A stretch of DNA of 10,558 nt, taken from the NCBI GenBank assembly GCA_024763495.1, contig JANTFJ010000059.1, positions 1-10,558 of the forward strand. Direction: 5' to 3'. A program made the position numbers and the translations under genes. Below the pieces are notes generated by a model, which saw only the letters and a program-made list of their open reading frames with translations, did no database searches and was not told the DNA's origin. This DNA is from Desulfobulbaceae bacterium (GTDB lineage: Bacteria > Desulfobacterota > Desulfobulbia > Desulfobulbales > SURF-16). Positions within the stretch are counted from its first letter, which is position 1, and each line of letters starts with the position of its first letter. Shown piece by piece: positions 1 through 6,381 of the stretch.

Positions 1-121
1 AAAAAATAATGCTCGCAATATCAACTATATGGCTGTGCTTATTTTTTCAAAATGCCTTGATTTGAGAAAAAATGTCTATTCTCGGACAACCTCCTAGTAG
101 TTACAATGAGTTAAACGTCAT

Positions 122-125
122 GGAG
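122..125 (+). promoter_or_regulatory. Ribosome binding site favouring the nifD start at 132
   Basis: GGAG, six bases before the ATG at 132. The ATG at 72 has only a weak GAG before its A-run, and the ATG at 120 has no good site. This supports the shorter NifD, whose N-terminus starts close to the conserved KYPPKVARKR segment. Confidence 0.55.
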
Positions 126-131
126 AATAAT

Positions 132-1766
132 ATGGCAACAGCAAAGAAAACAGCGCCAGGGAGTCCCGCCGAGATCAAGGCGGAGCTTATCGCAAAATAT
201 CCGCCCAAGGTGGCCCGTAAGCGCTCGAAACAGATATTGATCAACGAGGCACTTGAAAATGAAACGCCTGAAATTACCGCTAATGTCCGGACTATACCGG
301 GGATCATTACAATGCGCGGCTGTACCTATGCCGGTTGCAAGGGAGTTATCATGGGCCCGACCCGTGATATCGTCAACCTGGTACATGGCCCGATCGGCTG
401 CTCCTTTTATGCCTGGTTGACCCGGCGCAACCAGACGGAACCAGGGCCGGAAGGCGAAAACTTCATGAATTACTGTTTTTCAACAGACATGCAGGACGCC
501 GACATAATCTTTGGTGGTGAAAAAAAACTGACCCAGGCCATCCAGGAAATATACGACCTGATCCACCCCAAAGCCATAGGTGTCTTCGCGACCTGCCCGG
601 TCGGGCTTATCGGTGATGATATCCATACAGTGGCTAAAAATATGAAGGAAAAATTCGGCGACTGTAACGTGTTTGCCTTCAGCTGTGAAGGGTATAAAGG
701 CGTCAGCCAGTCCGCTGGCCACCATATTGCCAATAACCAGATTTTTCGCCACGTTGTCGGAGAAAACGACGAACCGAAAGAAGGCGTCTTCAAGATTAAT
801 CTGCTGGGTGAGTACAATATTGGCGGTGACGGCTTTGAGCTGGATCGAATTTTCAAAAAATGCGGTATTACCAATATTTCCACCTTTTCCGGCAACTCGA
901 GTTATGACCAGTTCGCCTCAGCCCACCATGCTGACTTAAACTGTGTCATGTGTCACAGGTCAATCAATTATGTAGCGGACATGCTGGAAACAAAATTCGG
1001 TATTCCCTGGATAAAAATTAATTTTATAGGCTCAAGAGCCACTGCCAAGTCCCTGCGTAAAATCGCCGCCTACTTTGAAGACCAGGGATTAATTGACCGG
1101 GTGGAAGAGGTTATTGCCGAAGAAATGCCCGATGTTGAAGCAGCCCTGGCCGACGTTCTGCCCCGAACCAAAGATAAAACAGCCATGCTGTTTGTCGGGG
1201 GCTCCAGGGCTCATCATTATCAGGAACTGTTTAAAGAACTGGGCATGAAAACCCTTTCCGCTGGTTACGAGTTTGGCCATCGGGATGATTATGAAGGCCG
1301 CCAGGTTCTGCCCTTTCTCAAGGTTGACGCGGACAGCCGTAATATTGAAGAGATTGAGGTTGAGGCGGATGAAAGCCGTTTCAGGCCGCGCAAGAGCGAA
1401 GAAAAGATTGCGTCTCTGGAGGAATCAGGCATTAAATTCAAGCATTATGACGGGTTGGCTCCGGCCATGGATGCCGGTTCCCTGATAATTGACGACCTTA
1501 ATCAGCATGAGGCGGAAAAGTTGGTCGAGTTGATGAAGCCGGATCTGTTTTGCGCCGGGATAAAAGAAAAATATTCTATCCAGAAACTCGGCGTGCCCAT
1601 GAAACAGTTACACAGCTATGATTCCGGCGGCCCCTACGCGGGTTTCAGGGGCGCGGTTAATTTTTACCAGGAAGTTGATCGGCTGGTAAACAGCAGGGTC
1701 TGGAGCTACATGAAGCCTCCCTGGCAGGAGAATCCTCAACTCTCGGCCGCATATGTCTGGGAGTGA
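132..1766 (+). CDS. nifD: Nitrogenase MoFe protein alpha chain (cluster III type)
   Basis: Alpha subunit of dinitrogenase. With NifK it forms the alpha2beta2 MoFe protein that reduces N2 at FeMo-co in the cytoplasm, fed with electrons by NifH. Numbering from the ATG at 132 (544 residues), the P-cluster cysteines are C64 (GCTYAG), C90 (HGPIGC) and C155 (ATCPVGLIGDD). The FeMo-co ligands are C274 (MCHRS) and H494 (QLHSYD). The residues matching Azotobacter Val70, Arg96, Gln191 and His195 are present as V72, R98, Q193 and H197, so the protein looks catalytically competent. About 50 extra residues lie between the GHRDDY and IIDD motifs (roughly residues 388-450), as in Clostridium pasteurianum NifD. 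I chose 132 because a GGAG lies six bases upstream; in-frame ATGs at 72 and 120 would add 20 or 4 residues. nifK follows after 61 bases, consistent with one transcript. Confidence 0.97.
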   Translation: MATAKKTAPGSPAEIKAELIAKYPPKVARKRSKQILINEALENETPEITANVRTIPGIITMRGCTYAGCKGVIMGPTRDIVNLVHGPIGCSFYAWLTRRNQTEPGPEGENFMNYCFSTDMQDADIIFGGEKKLTQAIQEIYDLIHPKAIGVFATCPVGLIGDDIHTVAKNMKEKFGDCNVFAFSCEGYKGVSQSAGHHIANNQIFRHVVGENDEPKEGVFKINLLGEYNIGGDGFELDRIFKKCGITNISTFSGNSSYDQFASAHHADLNCVMCHRSINYVADMLETKFGIPWIKINFIGSRATAKSLRKIAAYFEDQGLIDRVEEVIAEEMPDVEAALADVLPRTKDKTAMLFVGGSRAHHYQELFKELGMKTLSAGYEFGHRDDYEGRQVLPFLKVDADSRNIEEIEVEADESRFRPRKSEEKIASLEESGIKFKHYDGLAPAMDAGSLIIDDLNQHEAEKLVELMKPDLFCAGIKEKYSIQKLGVPMKQLHSYDSGGPYAGFRGAVNFYQEVDRLVNSRVWSYMKPPWQENPQLSAAYVWE

Positions 1767-1827
1767 TGGAAACTACAGCTGCAAAGCAGAGGAAAAAATA
1801 TAACTATTCGTTTTAAGAGGTAATTTA

Positions 1828-3201
1828 ATGCTGTTAAGACATACGCCAAAAGAAATAAACGAGCGCAAGGCCGTGACCATTAACCCGGCCAAGACCTGCC
1901 AGCCCGTGGGTGCCATGTACGCGGCCCTGGGCATCCACGGCTGCCTGCCGCACAGTCATGGTTCACAGGGCTGTTGCGCCTATCACAGATCGGCCCTGAC
2001 CAGGCATTACAAGGAGCCCATACCGGCTGCCACCAGTTCTTTTACGGAAGGCGCTTCGGTATTCGGCGGCCAGGCCAACCTGGTCCAGGCCTTTAATAAT
2101 ATTTTCACGGTCTATAACCCTGAGGTAATAGCCGTCCACACTACCTGCCTGTCGGAAACCATTGGCGACGATCTGCCGCAGATCAGGAAAAAGGCCCGCA
2201 AGGAAGGAAAAATTCCAGAGGGCAAGTATGTTATCTGCGCCTCCACTCCAAGTTATGTTGGTTCCCATGTCACCGGGTTTTCCAACATGGTCAAGGCAAT
2301 GACCGAATTTTCCGAAAAAACCGGCAATAAAACCGGCAAGGTCAATCTTATCCCCGGCTGGGTTGAACCCTGCGATATGGAAGAGATTAAGCGCCTGACC
2401 ACAATGCTGGGAATTTCGTCTATTGTTTTTCCGGATACTTCCGGCGTACTGAATGCTCCGCTTACCGGTGAGTACAAGATGTTTCCCGACGGCGGAACCA
2501 CCATGGAGGAACTGAAGGCCACCGGCGACTCGGTTGGCACCCTGGCCCTGGGCGAGTGGTGTTCCGGGGACGCGGCCCGGCAGCTGGATAAAAAACACAA
2601 GGTTCCCTGCACAGTGCTCGATATGCCCTTCGGGCTGAAGGCCACGGATCGTTTTATTAATGCCCTGCGCAACATTGCCGGGGTAAACGTTCCTGACGAA
2701 ATCTGTACCGAGCGCGGTCAGCTGGTTGATTTGATTAGTGATATGCACCAGTACCTCTATCATAAAAAGGTAGCCATTGCCGGTGACCCGGATCAGGTCA
2801 TTGCCATGACTGAATTTCTGGTTTCGCTTGACATGTGTCCAATCCATATTGTCACCGGTACTCCCGGCAAAAAGTTTGAAAAACGAATTAAGGAAATTAC
2901 CGGGGAAATGCCTTTTGCCGGCAACGTTAAGGCCAAGGGTGATCTGTTTCTTCTTCACCAGTGGATAAAAAATGAGCCGGTAGACCTGTTGATCTGTAAC
3001 ACTTACGGCAAGTATATCTCCCGTGACGAGGACGTACCGCTGGTTCGCTGGGGATTTCCCATCCTTGACCGTCAGGGACACCAGTATTTTCCAACTGTCG
3101 GTTACCGGGGCGGACTCCGGCTGCTGGAAAAAATGTTGTCGGCCCTGCTTGATCGTAAGGATCGAGATGATCAGGAGCGGGATTTTGAACTGGTTCTCTA
3201 A
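1828..3201 (+). CDS. nifK: Nitrogenase MoFe protein beta chain (short cluster III type)
   Basis: Beta subunit of dinitrogenase; shares the [8Fe-7S] P-cluster with NifD and gives NifH a docking surface. The P-cluster cysteines are C24 (KTCQPVGA), C49 (GSQGC) and C107 (TTCLSETIGDD). S142 in the TPSYVGSHVTG motif matches the Azotobacter Ser188 that ligates the oxidised P-cluster. The protein has 457 residues and lacks the N-terminal extension of about 50 residues seen in Azotobacter NifK (523 residues), as in Clostridium-type NifK; this complements the insertion in the partner NifD. GAGG at 1817-1820 lies seven bases before the ATG. A hairpin begins six bases after the stop codon. The downstream gene is 224 bases away, so nifDK may form its own transcription or mRNA-stability segment. 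Confidence 0.97.
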   Translation: MLLRHTPKEINERKAVTINPAKTCQPVGAMYAALGIHGCLPHSHGSQGCCAYHRSALTRHYKEPIPAATSSFTEGASVFGGQANLVQAFNNIFTVYNPEVIAVHTTCLSETIGDDLPQIRKKARKEGKIPEGKYVICASTPSYVGSHVTGFSNMVKAMTEFSEKTGNKTGKVNLIPGWVEPCDMEEIKRLTTMLGISSIVFPDTSGVLNAPLTGEYKMFPDGGTTMEELKATGDSVGTLALGEWCSGDAARQLDKKHKVPCTVLDMPFGLKATDRFINALRNIAGVNVPDEICTERGQLVDLISDMHQYLYHKKVAIAGDPDQVIAMTEFLVSLDMCPIHIVTGTPGKKFEKRIKEITGEMPFAGNVKAKGDLFLLHQWIKNEPVDLLICNTYGKYISRDEDVPLVRWGFPILDRQGHQYFPTVGYRGGLRLLEKMLSALLDRKDRDDQERDFELVL

Positions 3202-3206
3202 AACAG

Positions 3207-3244
3207 GTGGTGAAGTGACACGGAGACGCGTCATTCTTCACCAC
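3207..3244 (+). other. Inverted repeat / hairpin just after nifK
   Basis: An 8-base perfect inverted repeat (GTGGTGAA at 3207-3214, TTCACCAC at 3237-3244) with an inner 4-base pairing (TGAC at 3216-3219, GTCA at 3230-3233) and a 10-base loop. It starts six bases after the nifK stop. No U-run follows, so it is not a standard intrinsic terminator. It may instead protect the 3' end of a nifDK message or attenuate read-through; that is inference. Confidence 0.45.
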
Positions 3245-3425
3245 TGCTGGAGAAGAAAAGTAAACATTCGGCTTAATGGCAAAGTAGTTATAAAACAACT
3301 GACGTATAAATGTTTGGATAGAGCCCCAGGTTTTGACTATCAAGCATGTGAGCTATATTAGTCATATGTGAGCAGGCCTGATCGTTCAAAGATGGGGTGT
3401 TATCCGAATATTTACGGAGGATATA
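3245..3425 (+). other. Intergenic region between nifK and the NifB-like gene
   Basis: No supportable gene. The only notable item is an 8-base direct repeat, ATGTGAGC, at 3346-3353 and 3366-3373, start-to-start distance 20 bases, i.e. about two helical turns. I found no convincing sigma-54 element (GG-N10-GC) and no TGT-N10-ACA NifA site here. The region ends in a strong ribosome binding site, GGAGG at 3416-3420, for the next gene. Confidence 0.4.
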
Positions 3426-4598
3426 ATGATCACCTCTTCTGTTACGAATCATGAAAAAATAAATAATGAACCGGTGCCTGTTGTCGATCTTGTTTTACCG
3501 AGCGCCCCGCTGGTGAATAATAAAATTCGTTTTACCGACAGCGAGAAACCGGGTTCGGCAATTACGCCGGCAGAGGCTGTTTCCTGGATAGGAAACCTGA
3601 TCAAGGCAGGAAAAGAAATCAGCAGCGTCGAGATAATCGGCCCAGGCGACGCTATGGCCTCGCCACTGATCCTGTTTTACACCCTTGACCTTTTACGAAA
3701 AAATTATCCTGAGATTAAAATCGGGCTGACCAGCCTGGGTCTTGGCGGAGCGGATCTGGCAGCGGATCTGGCAAAATATGCCATTGATCGTATCACGATC
3801 ACGGTTGATGCTGTTGATCCTGAAATTGTCAAAAAAATATATGCCTGGGTGCGGCCCGGCAAAAAAACTCTTCCCCTGGCAGCTTCTGCTCCGCTGTTGG
3901 TTGCCGCGCAACAGGAGAGTGTCGCGGCCCTGGCGCAAGCAGGCCTTAGGGTCAGGATTCAGACCACGGTATATCCGGGAATTAATGATCTTCATATCGA
4001 AGAAATTGCCGGAAAAATGGCAGGGGCGGGAGCCTCATCCATTGTTATCCTTCCCTTTATCATGGCTGATTCAGGAGAAGAGACAAATGAAGAGGTCAGT
4101 AAATCCTGTGATAGCGCGGCCCTGGCTGCCGCCCGGCAACGGGCAGCCGGTTTTCTGGAGCTTGACAAAAGCAATACAGATCCCTTTGCGCGGTCGCTGA
4201 CCAACCTGACTGCAACTACAAATGATTTAATTCCCGGAGCCAAATTACCTCAACCGACCAAAGAACGGCCTAATGTGGCTGTTGCCAGTTCAAACGGCAT
4301 GGACGTTGACCTCCATCTCGGCCAGGCCCGGCAAATGCTCATTTACGGGCCGCGAGATGACGGCCTGGCCTGCCTGCTGGAGGCCCGGCAGATCCCGGAG
4401 GCCAGGATCGGAACTTCACGCTGGCAGGCGCTGGCCGACAACTGCCTGTATGACTGCTTTGCCCTGCTGGCTGCCAATGCCGGAGAAGCCCCTAAAACAA
4501 CGCTGGCAAAGCTGGATATCAAGGTCATCATCAGTGAAGAAAATATCGAGGGAACGGTGGATGTGTTATATGGGGGCGGCAAAAAAAAGAGATGTTAA
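3426..4598 (+). CDS. NifB-like pseudoenzyme lacking the radical-SAM cysteines, with NifX-like C-terminal domain
   Basis: A 390-residue paralogue of NifB that lines up with the real NifB of this cluster over nearly its whole length. Shared landmarks are LPSAP (24-28, NifB LPVAP), IGPGDAMA (71-78, NifB AGPGDPFA), the TVDAVDP/IYAWVR block (126-143, NifB TVNAVDP/IYSWVR), the VYPGIN turn (182-187, NifB VIPGIN), and a C-terminal NifX/dinitrogenase-cofactor domain from about 281 with HLGQA (NifB HLGEA). The NifB CNIQCNYC segment is replaced by VNNKIRF-type sequence. The HPC and YDC cysteines and the C-x2-C pair near NifB 259-262 are also absent. It therefore cannot bind the three NifB iron-sulfur clusters in the known way. 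The reading frame is intact and GGAGG precedes it by five bases, so it does not look like a decaying pseudogene. A carrier, chaperone or regulatory role in FeMo-co assembly is inference. The ferredoxin gene follows after 33 bases. Confidence 0.85.
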   Translation: MITSSVTNHEKINNEPVPVVDLVLPSAPLVNNKIRFTDSEKPGSAITPAEAVSWIGNLIKAGKEISSVEIIGPGDAMASPLILFYTLDLLRKNYPEIKIGLTSLGLGGADLAADLAKYAIDRITITVDAVDPEIVKKIYAWVRPGKKTLPLAASAPLLVAAQQESVAALAQAGLRVRIQTTVYPGINDLHIEEIAGKMAGAGASSIVILPFIMADSGEETNEEVSKSCDSAALAAARQRAAGFLELDKSNTDPFARSLTNLTATTNDLIPGAKLPQPTKERPNVAVASSNGMDVDLHLGQARQMLIYGPRDDGLACLLEARQIPEARIGTSRWQALADNCLYDCFALLAANAGEAPKTTLAKLDIKVIISEENIEGTVDVLYGGGKKKRC

Positions 4599-4631
4599 CA
4601 GGTAAATTTTTTAAAACATGAGGAGAACAAC

Positions 4632-4937
4632 ATGGCTATACCAGAACGCCTGATCATTGTTTGTCAAAGTTTTCGGGTAAAAGGAGACAAAAAAGGACTC
4701 TGTCACAAACAGACCGATGGTTTTCTGCAATATATTGAAGAAGAGATCCTGGATCGAGGCCTTGATTGCATGGTCAGCGCCACTACCTGTCTCAAACAAT
4801 GTGAAAAAGGGCCGATCATGGTGATCCAGCCGGAAAACTGGTGGTTCGGCAAGGTTGACAGTGAGGATGCTATTGACTGCATTCTCGATGGCCTGGAAGA
4901 TGGCGAACCGGCAAAAGAGTACCAGCTTCCTGCTTGA
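4632..4937 (+). CDS. Thioredoxin-fold [2Fe-2S] ferredoxin
   Basis: A 101-residue ferredoxin of the thioredoxin-like [2Fe-2S] family (Clostridium pasteurianum 2Fe ferredoxin / Azotobacter Shethna protein I type), which are soluble electron carriers. The family cluster-binding pattern is visible: C11, then C24 twelve residues later, and C53 with C57 (C-x3-C). C46 and C83 are extra cysteines. The MVIQPENWWFGKV stretch matches the conserved C-terminal half of the family. Members of this family are known from nif clusters, where roles in electron supply or interaction with nitrogenase have been suggested. Here the gene sits between a NifB-like gene and an acetyltransferase gene. AGGAG at 4621-4625 is a good ribosome binding site. 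The exact partner is unknown. Confidence 0.9.
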   Translation: MAIPERLIIVCQSFRVKGDKKGLCHKQTDGFLQYIEEEILDRGLDCMVSATTCLKQCEKGPIMVIQPENWWFGKVDSEDAIDCILDGLEDGEPAKEYQLPA

Positions 4938-4953
4938 TCTTCGAAAAATAACA

Positions 4954-5421
4954 ATGAATGATAATGGCCAATATCTTATCCGCCGAGGTCATGCCGCTGA
5001 TTTGCCTGATCTGCTTTTTTTATTGAAACAGCTCTTTGCCGTTGAAAAAGATTTTTCTTTTCAACGGAAACGTCAGCTGCAGGGCCTGCGATTGATGCTT
5101 GCCGATACAAGGAGCATTGTTCTTGTCGCGGAACAGGAGAACCGGGTTATCGGCATGTGTACAGGTCAACTGTTGATATCAACGGCTGAAGGAGGGCCGG
5201 CTGTTCTGGTAGAGGATCTTGTCATTTTTCCAGACCGGCAGGGAAAAGGAGTCGGCAGGTTGCTCATGCGGGCCATGTCATCCTGGGCTGAAACAAACGG
5301 AGCGACGCGCATGCAGTTGCTTAGTGATCGCAACAACGGCTCGGCCCTGAAATTTTACCAGAAAACAGGCTGGCAGCTGACCGAGCTTATCTGTCTGCGT
5401 AAAATCTTTAATGAGGGGTAA
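4954..5421 (+). CDS. GNAT-family N-acetyltransferase
   Basis: A 155-residue single-domain GNAT protein. These enzymes transfer an acetyl group from acetyl-CoA to an amine on a small molecule or protein. Motif A, the acetyl-CoA pyrophosphate loop, is clear: VEDLVIFPDRQGKGVGRLLM at about 86-105 with Q96-x2-G99-x-G101. The later ALKFYQKTGW (131-140) is the typical family C-terminal segment. The substrate cannot be read from sequence. It starts 16 bases after the ferredoxin stop and has no strong ribosome binding site of its own, so translational coupling is likely. An in-frame extension back to 4855 would overlap the ferredoxin and is unlikely. Placement among nif genes suggests modification of a nitrogenase-related protein or metabolite, but that is inference. 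Confidence 0.88.
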   Translation: MNDNGQYLIRRGHAADLPDLLFLLKQLFAVEKDFSFQRKRQLQGLRLMLADTRSIVLVAEQENRVIGMCTGQLLISTAEGGPAVLVEDLVIFPDRQGKGVGRLLMRAMSSWAETNGATRMQLLSDRNNGSALKFYQKTGWQLTELICLRKIFNEG

Positions 5422-5449
5422 CTGCTCACCGGGCACCGAATCTTTCCTC

Positions 5450-5496
5450 GATCAGGCTGGCTTACGTATAACCACATACGCTGCGCCAGCCTGATC
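5450..5496 (+). other. Strong hairpin between the GNAT and HEPN-like genes
   Basis: A perfect 12-base inverted repeat: GATCAGGCTGGC at 5450-5461 and GCCAGCCTGATC at 5485-5496. The loop contains a second 5-base pairing (CGTAT 5465-5469, ATACG 5476-5480), giving an extended two-tier hairpin. No U-tract follows, so it is not a textbook intrinsic terminator. It separates the nifB-like/ferredoxin/GNAT block from the HEPN/nif11/nifENB block and could be a processing, stability or attenuation signal. Confidence 0.6.
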
Positions 5497-5514
5497 ACGA
5501 AAATATCCGGCACC

Positions 5515-5530
5515 CTGTAACCAGTTACAG
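5515..5530. promoter_or_regulatory. Short palindrome upstream of the HEPN-like gene
   Basis: CTGTAAC and GTTACAG arms (7 bases each) separated by two bases. It resembles an operator for a dimeric regulator, 63 bases before the preferred HEPN start. It contains TGT-N8-ACA, which is not the TGT-N10-ACA spacing of a NifA site. The CAGTTAC within it (5522-5528) can alternatively pair with GTAACTG at 5418-5424, enclosing the 12-base hairpin. No regulator can be named. Confidence 0.35.
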
Positions 5531-5578
5531 TTCTATGTTTTTCACGGTTATGAGTCTTAAGGTGTGAGTAGTTACTAA

Positions 5579-5583
5579 TGAGG
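5579..5583 (+). promoter_or_regulatory. Ribosome binding site for the HEPN-like gene
   Basis: TGAGG, nine bases before the ATG at 5593. The upstream ATG at 5578 has only AAGGTG at 5559-5564, thirteen bases away, so 5593 is the better start. Confidence 0.45.
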
Positions 5584-5592
5584 CATAATCAG

Positions 5593-6033
5593 ATGACGGC
5601 ACAAACTGTACAGACAGTACAGGTTGATCTCTACCCCATGCAGGAAATCGATGGTTGGGAGGAGTTTCTCGAGGATGGTGAAGGCTACTTGAAAACAGCT
5701 GTCGGAGCCCATGCCCGGCGCCGGGATATATTCACCCCGGAAATTCTTTACAATATTATTGCCATGGCTATTGAAAAATTCGTCATGGCCGCCTTGATGC
5801 GCCACGGAGCCTTGCCCTGTAACCACACCATGGGTGACCTGGTCATGGCCATGGATACGACCTTTCCCGACAGCATGGGAGATATCAGGGAGAAATTACT
5901 TGAACTGGATAAATACCAGGAAATCTGTGACCTTGACACCTATCTGATCAGGCCGCCGGACATGGATGAAATTCCGCTGATGCTCAACCTGGCAAACAGG
6001 CTTAGGGCCCTGATTGTCGGTAAATTGTTGTAA
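5593..6033 (+). CDS. HEPN-domain-like helical protein, function unknown
   Basis: A 146-residue, largely alpha-helical soluble protein. The central part, about residues 30-90, resembles a HEPN four-helix domain: an A-M-A-I-E-K-F-x-M-A-A-L helix, then RHG-x4-NH (70-78) and a GDLVMAM helix, like the HG-x-x-P-x-TH-x-L signature of the family. The R to H spacing here is seven residues rather than the R-x4-6-H of HEPN ribonucleases, so ribonuclease activity is not expected. No metal-binding or transmembrane motif is seen. It lies 80 bases upstream of the Nif11 gene and leads the run that ends in nifB, so a part in nitrogenase assembly or protection is suggested only by context. An alternative start at 5578 adds five residues. 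Confidence 0.75.
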   Translation: MTAQTVQTVQVDLYPMQEIDGWEEFLEDGEGYLKTAVGAHARRRDIFTPEILYNIIAMAIEKFVMAALMRHGALPCNHTMGDLVMAMDTTFPDSMGDIREKLLELDKYQEICDLDTYLIRPPDMDEIPLMLNLANRLRALIVGKLL

Positions 6034-6112
6034 CAGAGAAATAAATCCGGCTGCCTGTCGGCCCAGTTTGAGAAGGCTAAATTATATAGAGAAAAAAAAT
6101 CAGGAGAACCAG

Positions 6113-6334
6113 ATGTCTAAAAAAAGCGTAGAAGATTTGTTGATTGCCGGTGGTGAAGATAAACATGTACGGGCCAGGTATGACGCCCCGTCAACCATGG
6201 AAGAATTTGTTGTTCTGGCAGCCTCGGATGGTTATGATTTTACGGTGGAGGAACTCGCGACCGTTCTCCAGGAATCAGGAGATGTCTTTGACAAGCACGG
6301 CAATCCGCCGAAACGTTCGATCTGGTGGACATAG
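6113..6334 (+). CDS. Nif11-domain small protein
   Basis: A 73-residue protein matching the Nif11 domain, a helical domain of unknown function found in diazotrophs and, separately, as a leader-peptide domain in some RiPP precursors. Visible family features are the STMEEFVVLAASDGYDFTVEEL stretch (27-48), with the typical A-x3-G-Y-x-F-T/S-x-E-E-L core, and a basic/aromatic tail, NPPKRSIWWT (64-73). There is no cleavage motif followed by a cysteine-rich or Ser/Thr-rich core, and no modification enzyme gene nearby, so a peptide-natural-product role is unlikely. AGGAG at 6102-6106 lies six bases before the ATG. It sits directly before nifE, which points to co-expression with the cofactor scaffold. 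Confidence 0.87.
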   Translation: MSKKSVEDLLIAGGEDKHVRARYDAPSTMEEFVVLAASDGYDFTVEELATVLQESGDVFDKHGNPPKRSIWWT

Positions 6335-6371
6335 AACTGTTACGTAACAATTTCCGTAAATTCGATAAATT

Positions 6372-6375
6372 GGGG
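6372..6375 (+). promoter_or_regulatory. Ribosome binding site supporting the nifE start at 6382
   Basis: GGGG, six bases before the ATG at 6382. The GTG at 6325, which would overlap the Nif11 gene by ten bases, has no clear site. From 6382 the NifE cluster cysteines fall at 39, 64 and 125, close to Azotobacter 37, 62 and 124. Confidence 0.45.
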
Positions 6376-6381
6376 CTGGAT

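Noticed and set aside
73..88. TGT-N10-ACA match to a NifA upstream activator site near the nifD start
   Set aside because: It lies only about 44 bases before the chosen start, with no room for and no sign of a sigma-54 promoter between. Such a pattern is expected two or three times by chance in a window of this size.
1963..3234. 423-codon open frame antisense to nifK
   Set aside because: Shadow of nifK codon usage; the translation shows no family motif, and nifK itself has all its metal ligands.
3023..3361. 112-codon open frame running from nifK into the intergenic region
   Set aside because: Most of it overlaps nifK out of frame, there is no ribosome binding site, and the protein has no recognisable features.
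4581..4588. Run of eight A near the end of the NifB-like gene as a programmed slippage site
   Set aside because: A slip would change only the last few residues, and no stimulatory structure or longer fused product is visible.
5509..5522. GGCAC element upstream of the HEPN-like gene as a sigma-54 -24 box
   Set aside because: The required GC ten bases after the GG is absent (CC instead).
6113..6334. Nif11 protein as a RiPP precursor
   Set aside because: No leader-cleavage site followed by a modifiable core peptide and no maturation enzyme or transporter gene in the window; the nif context explains it better.
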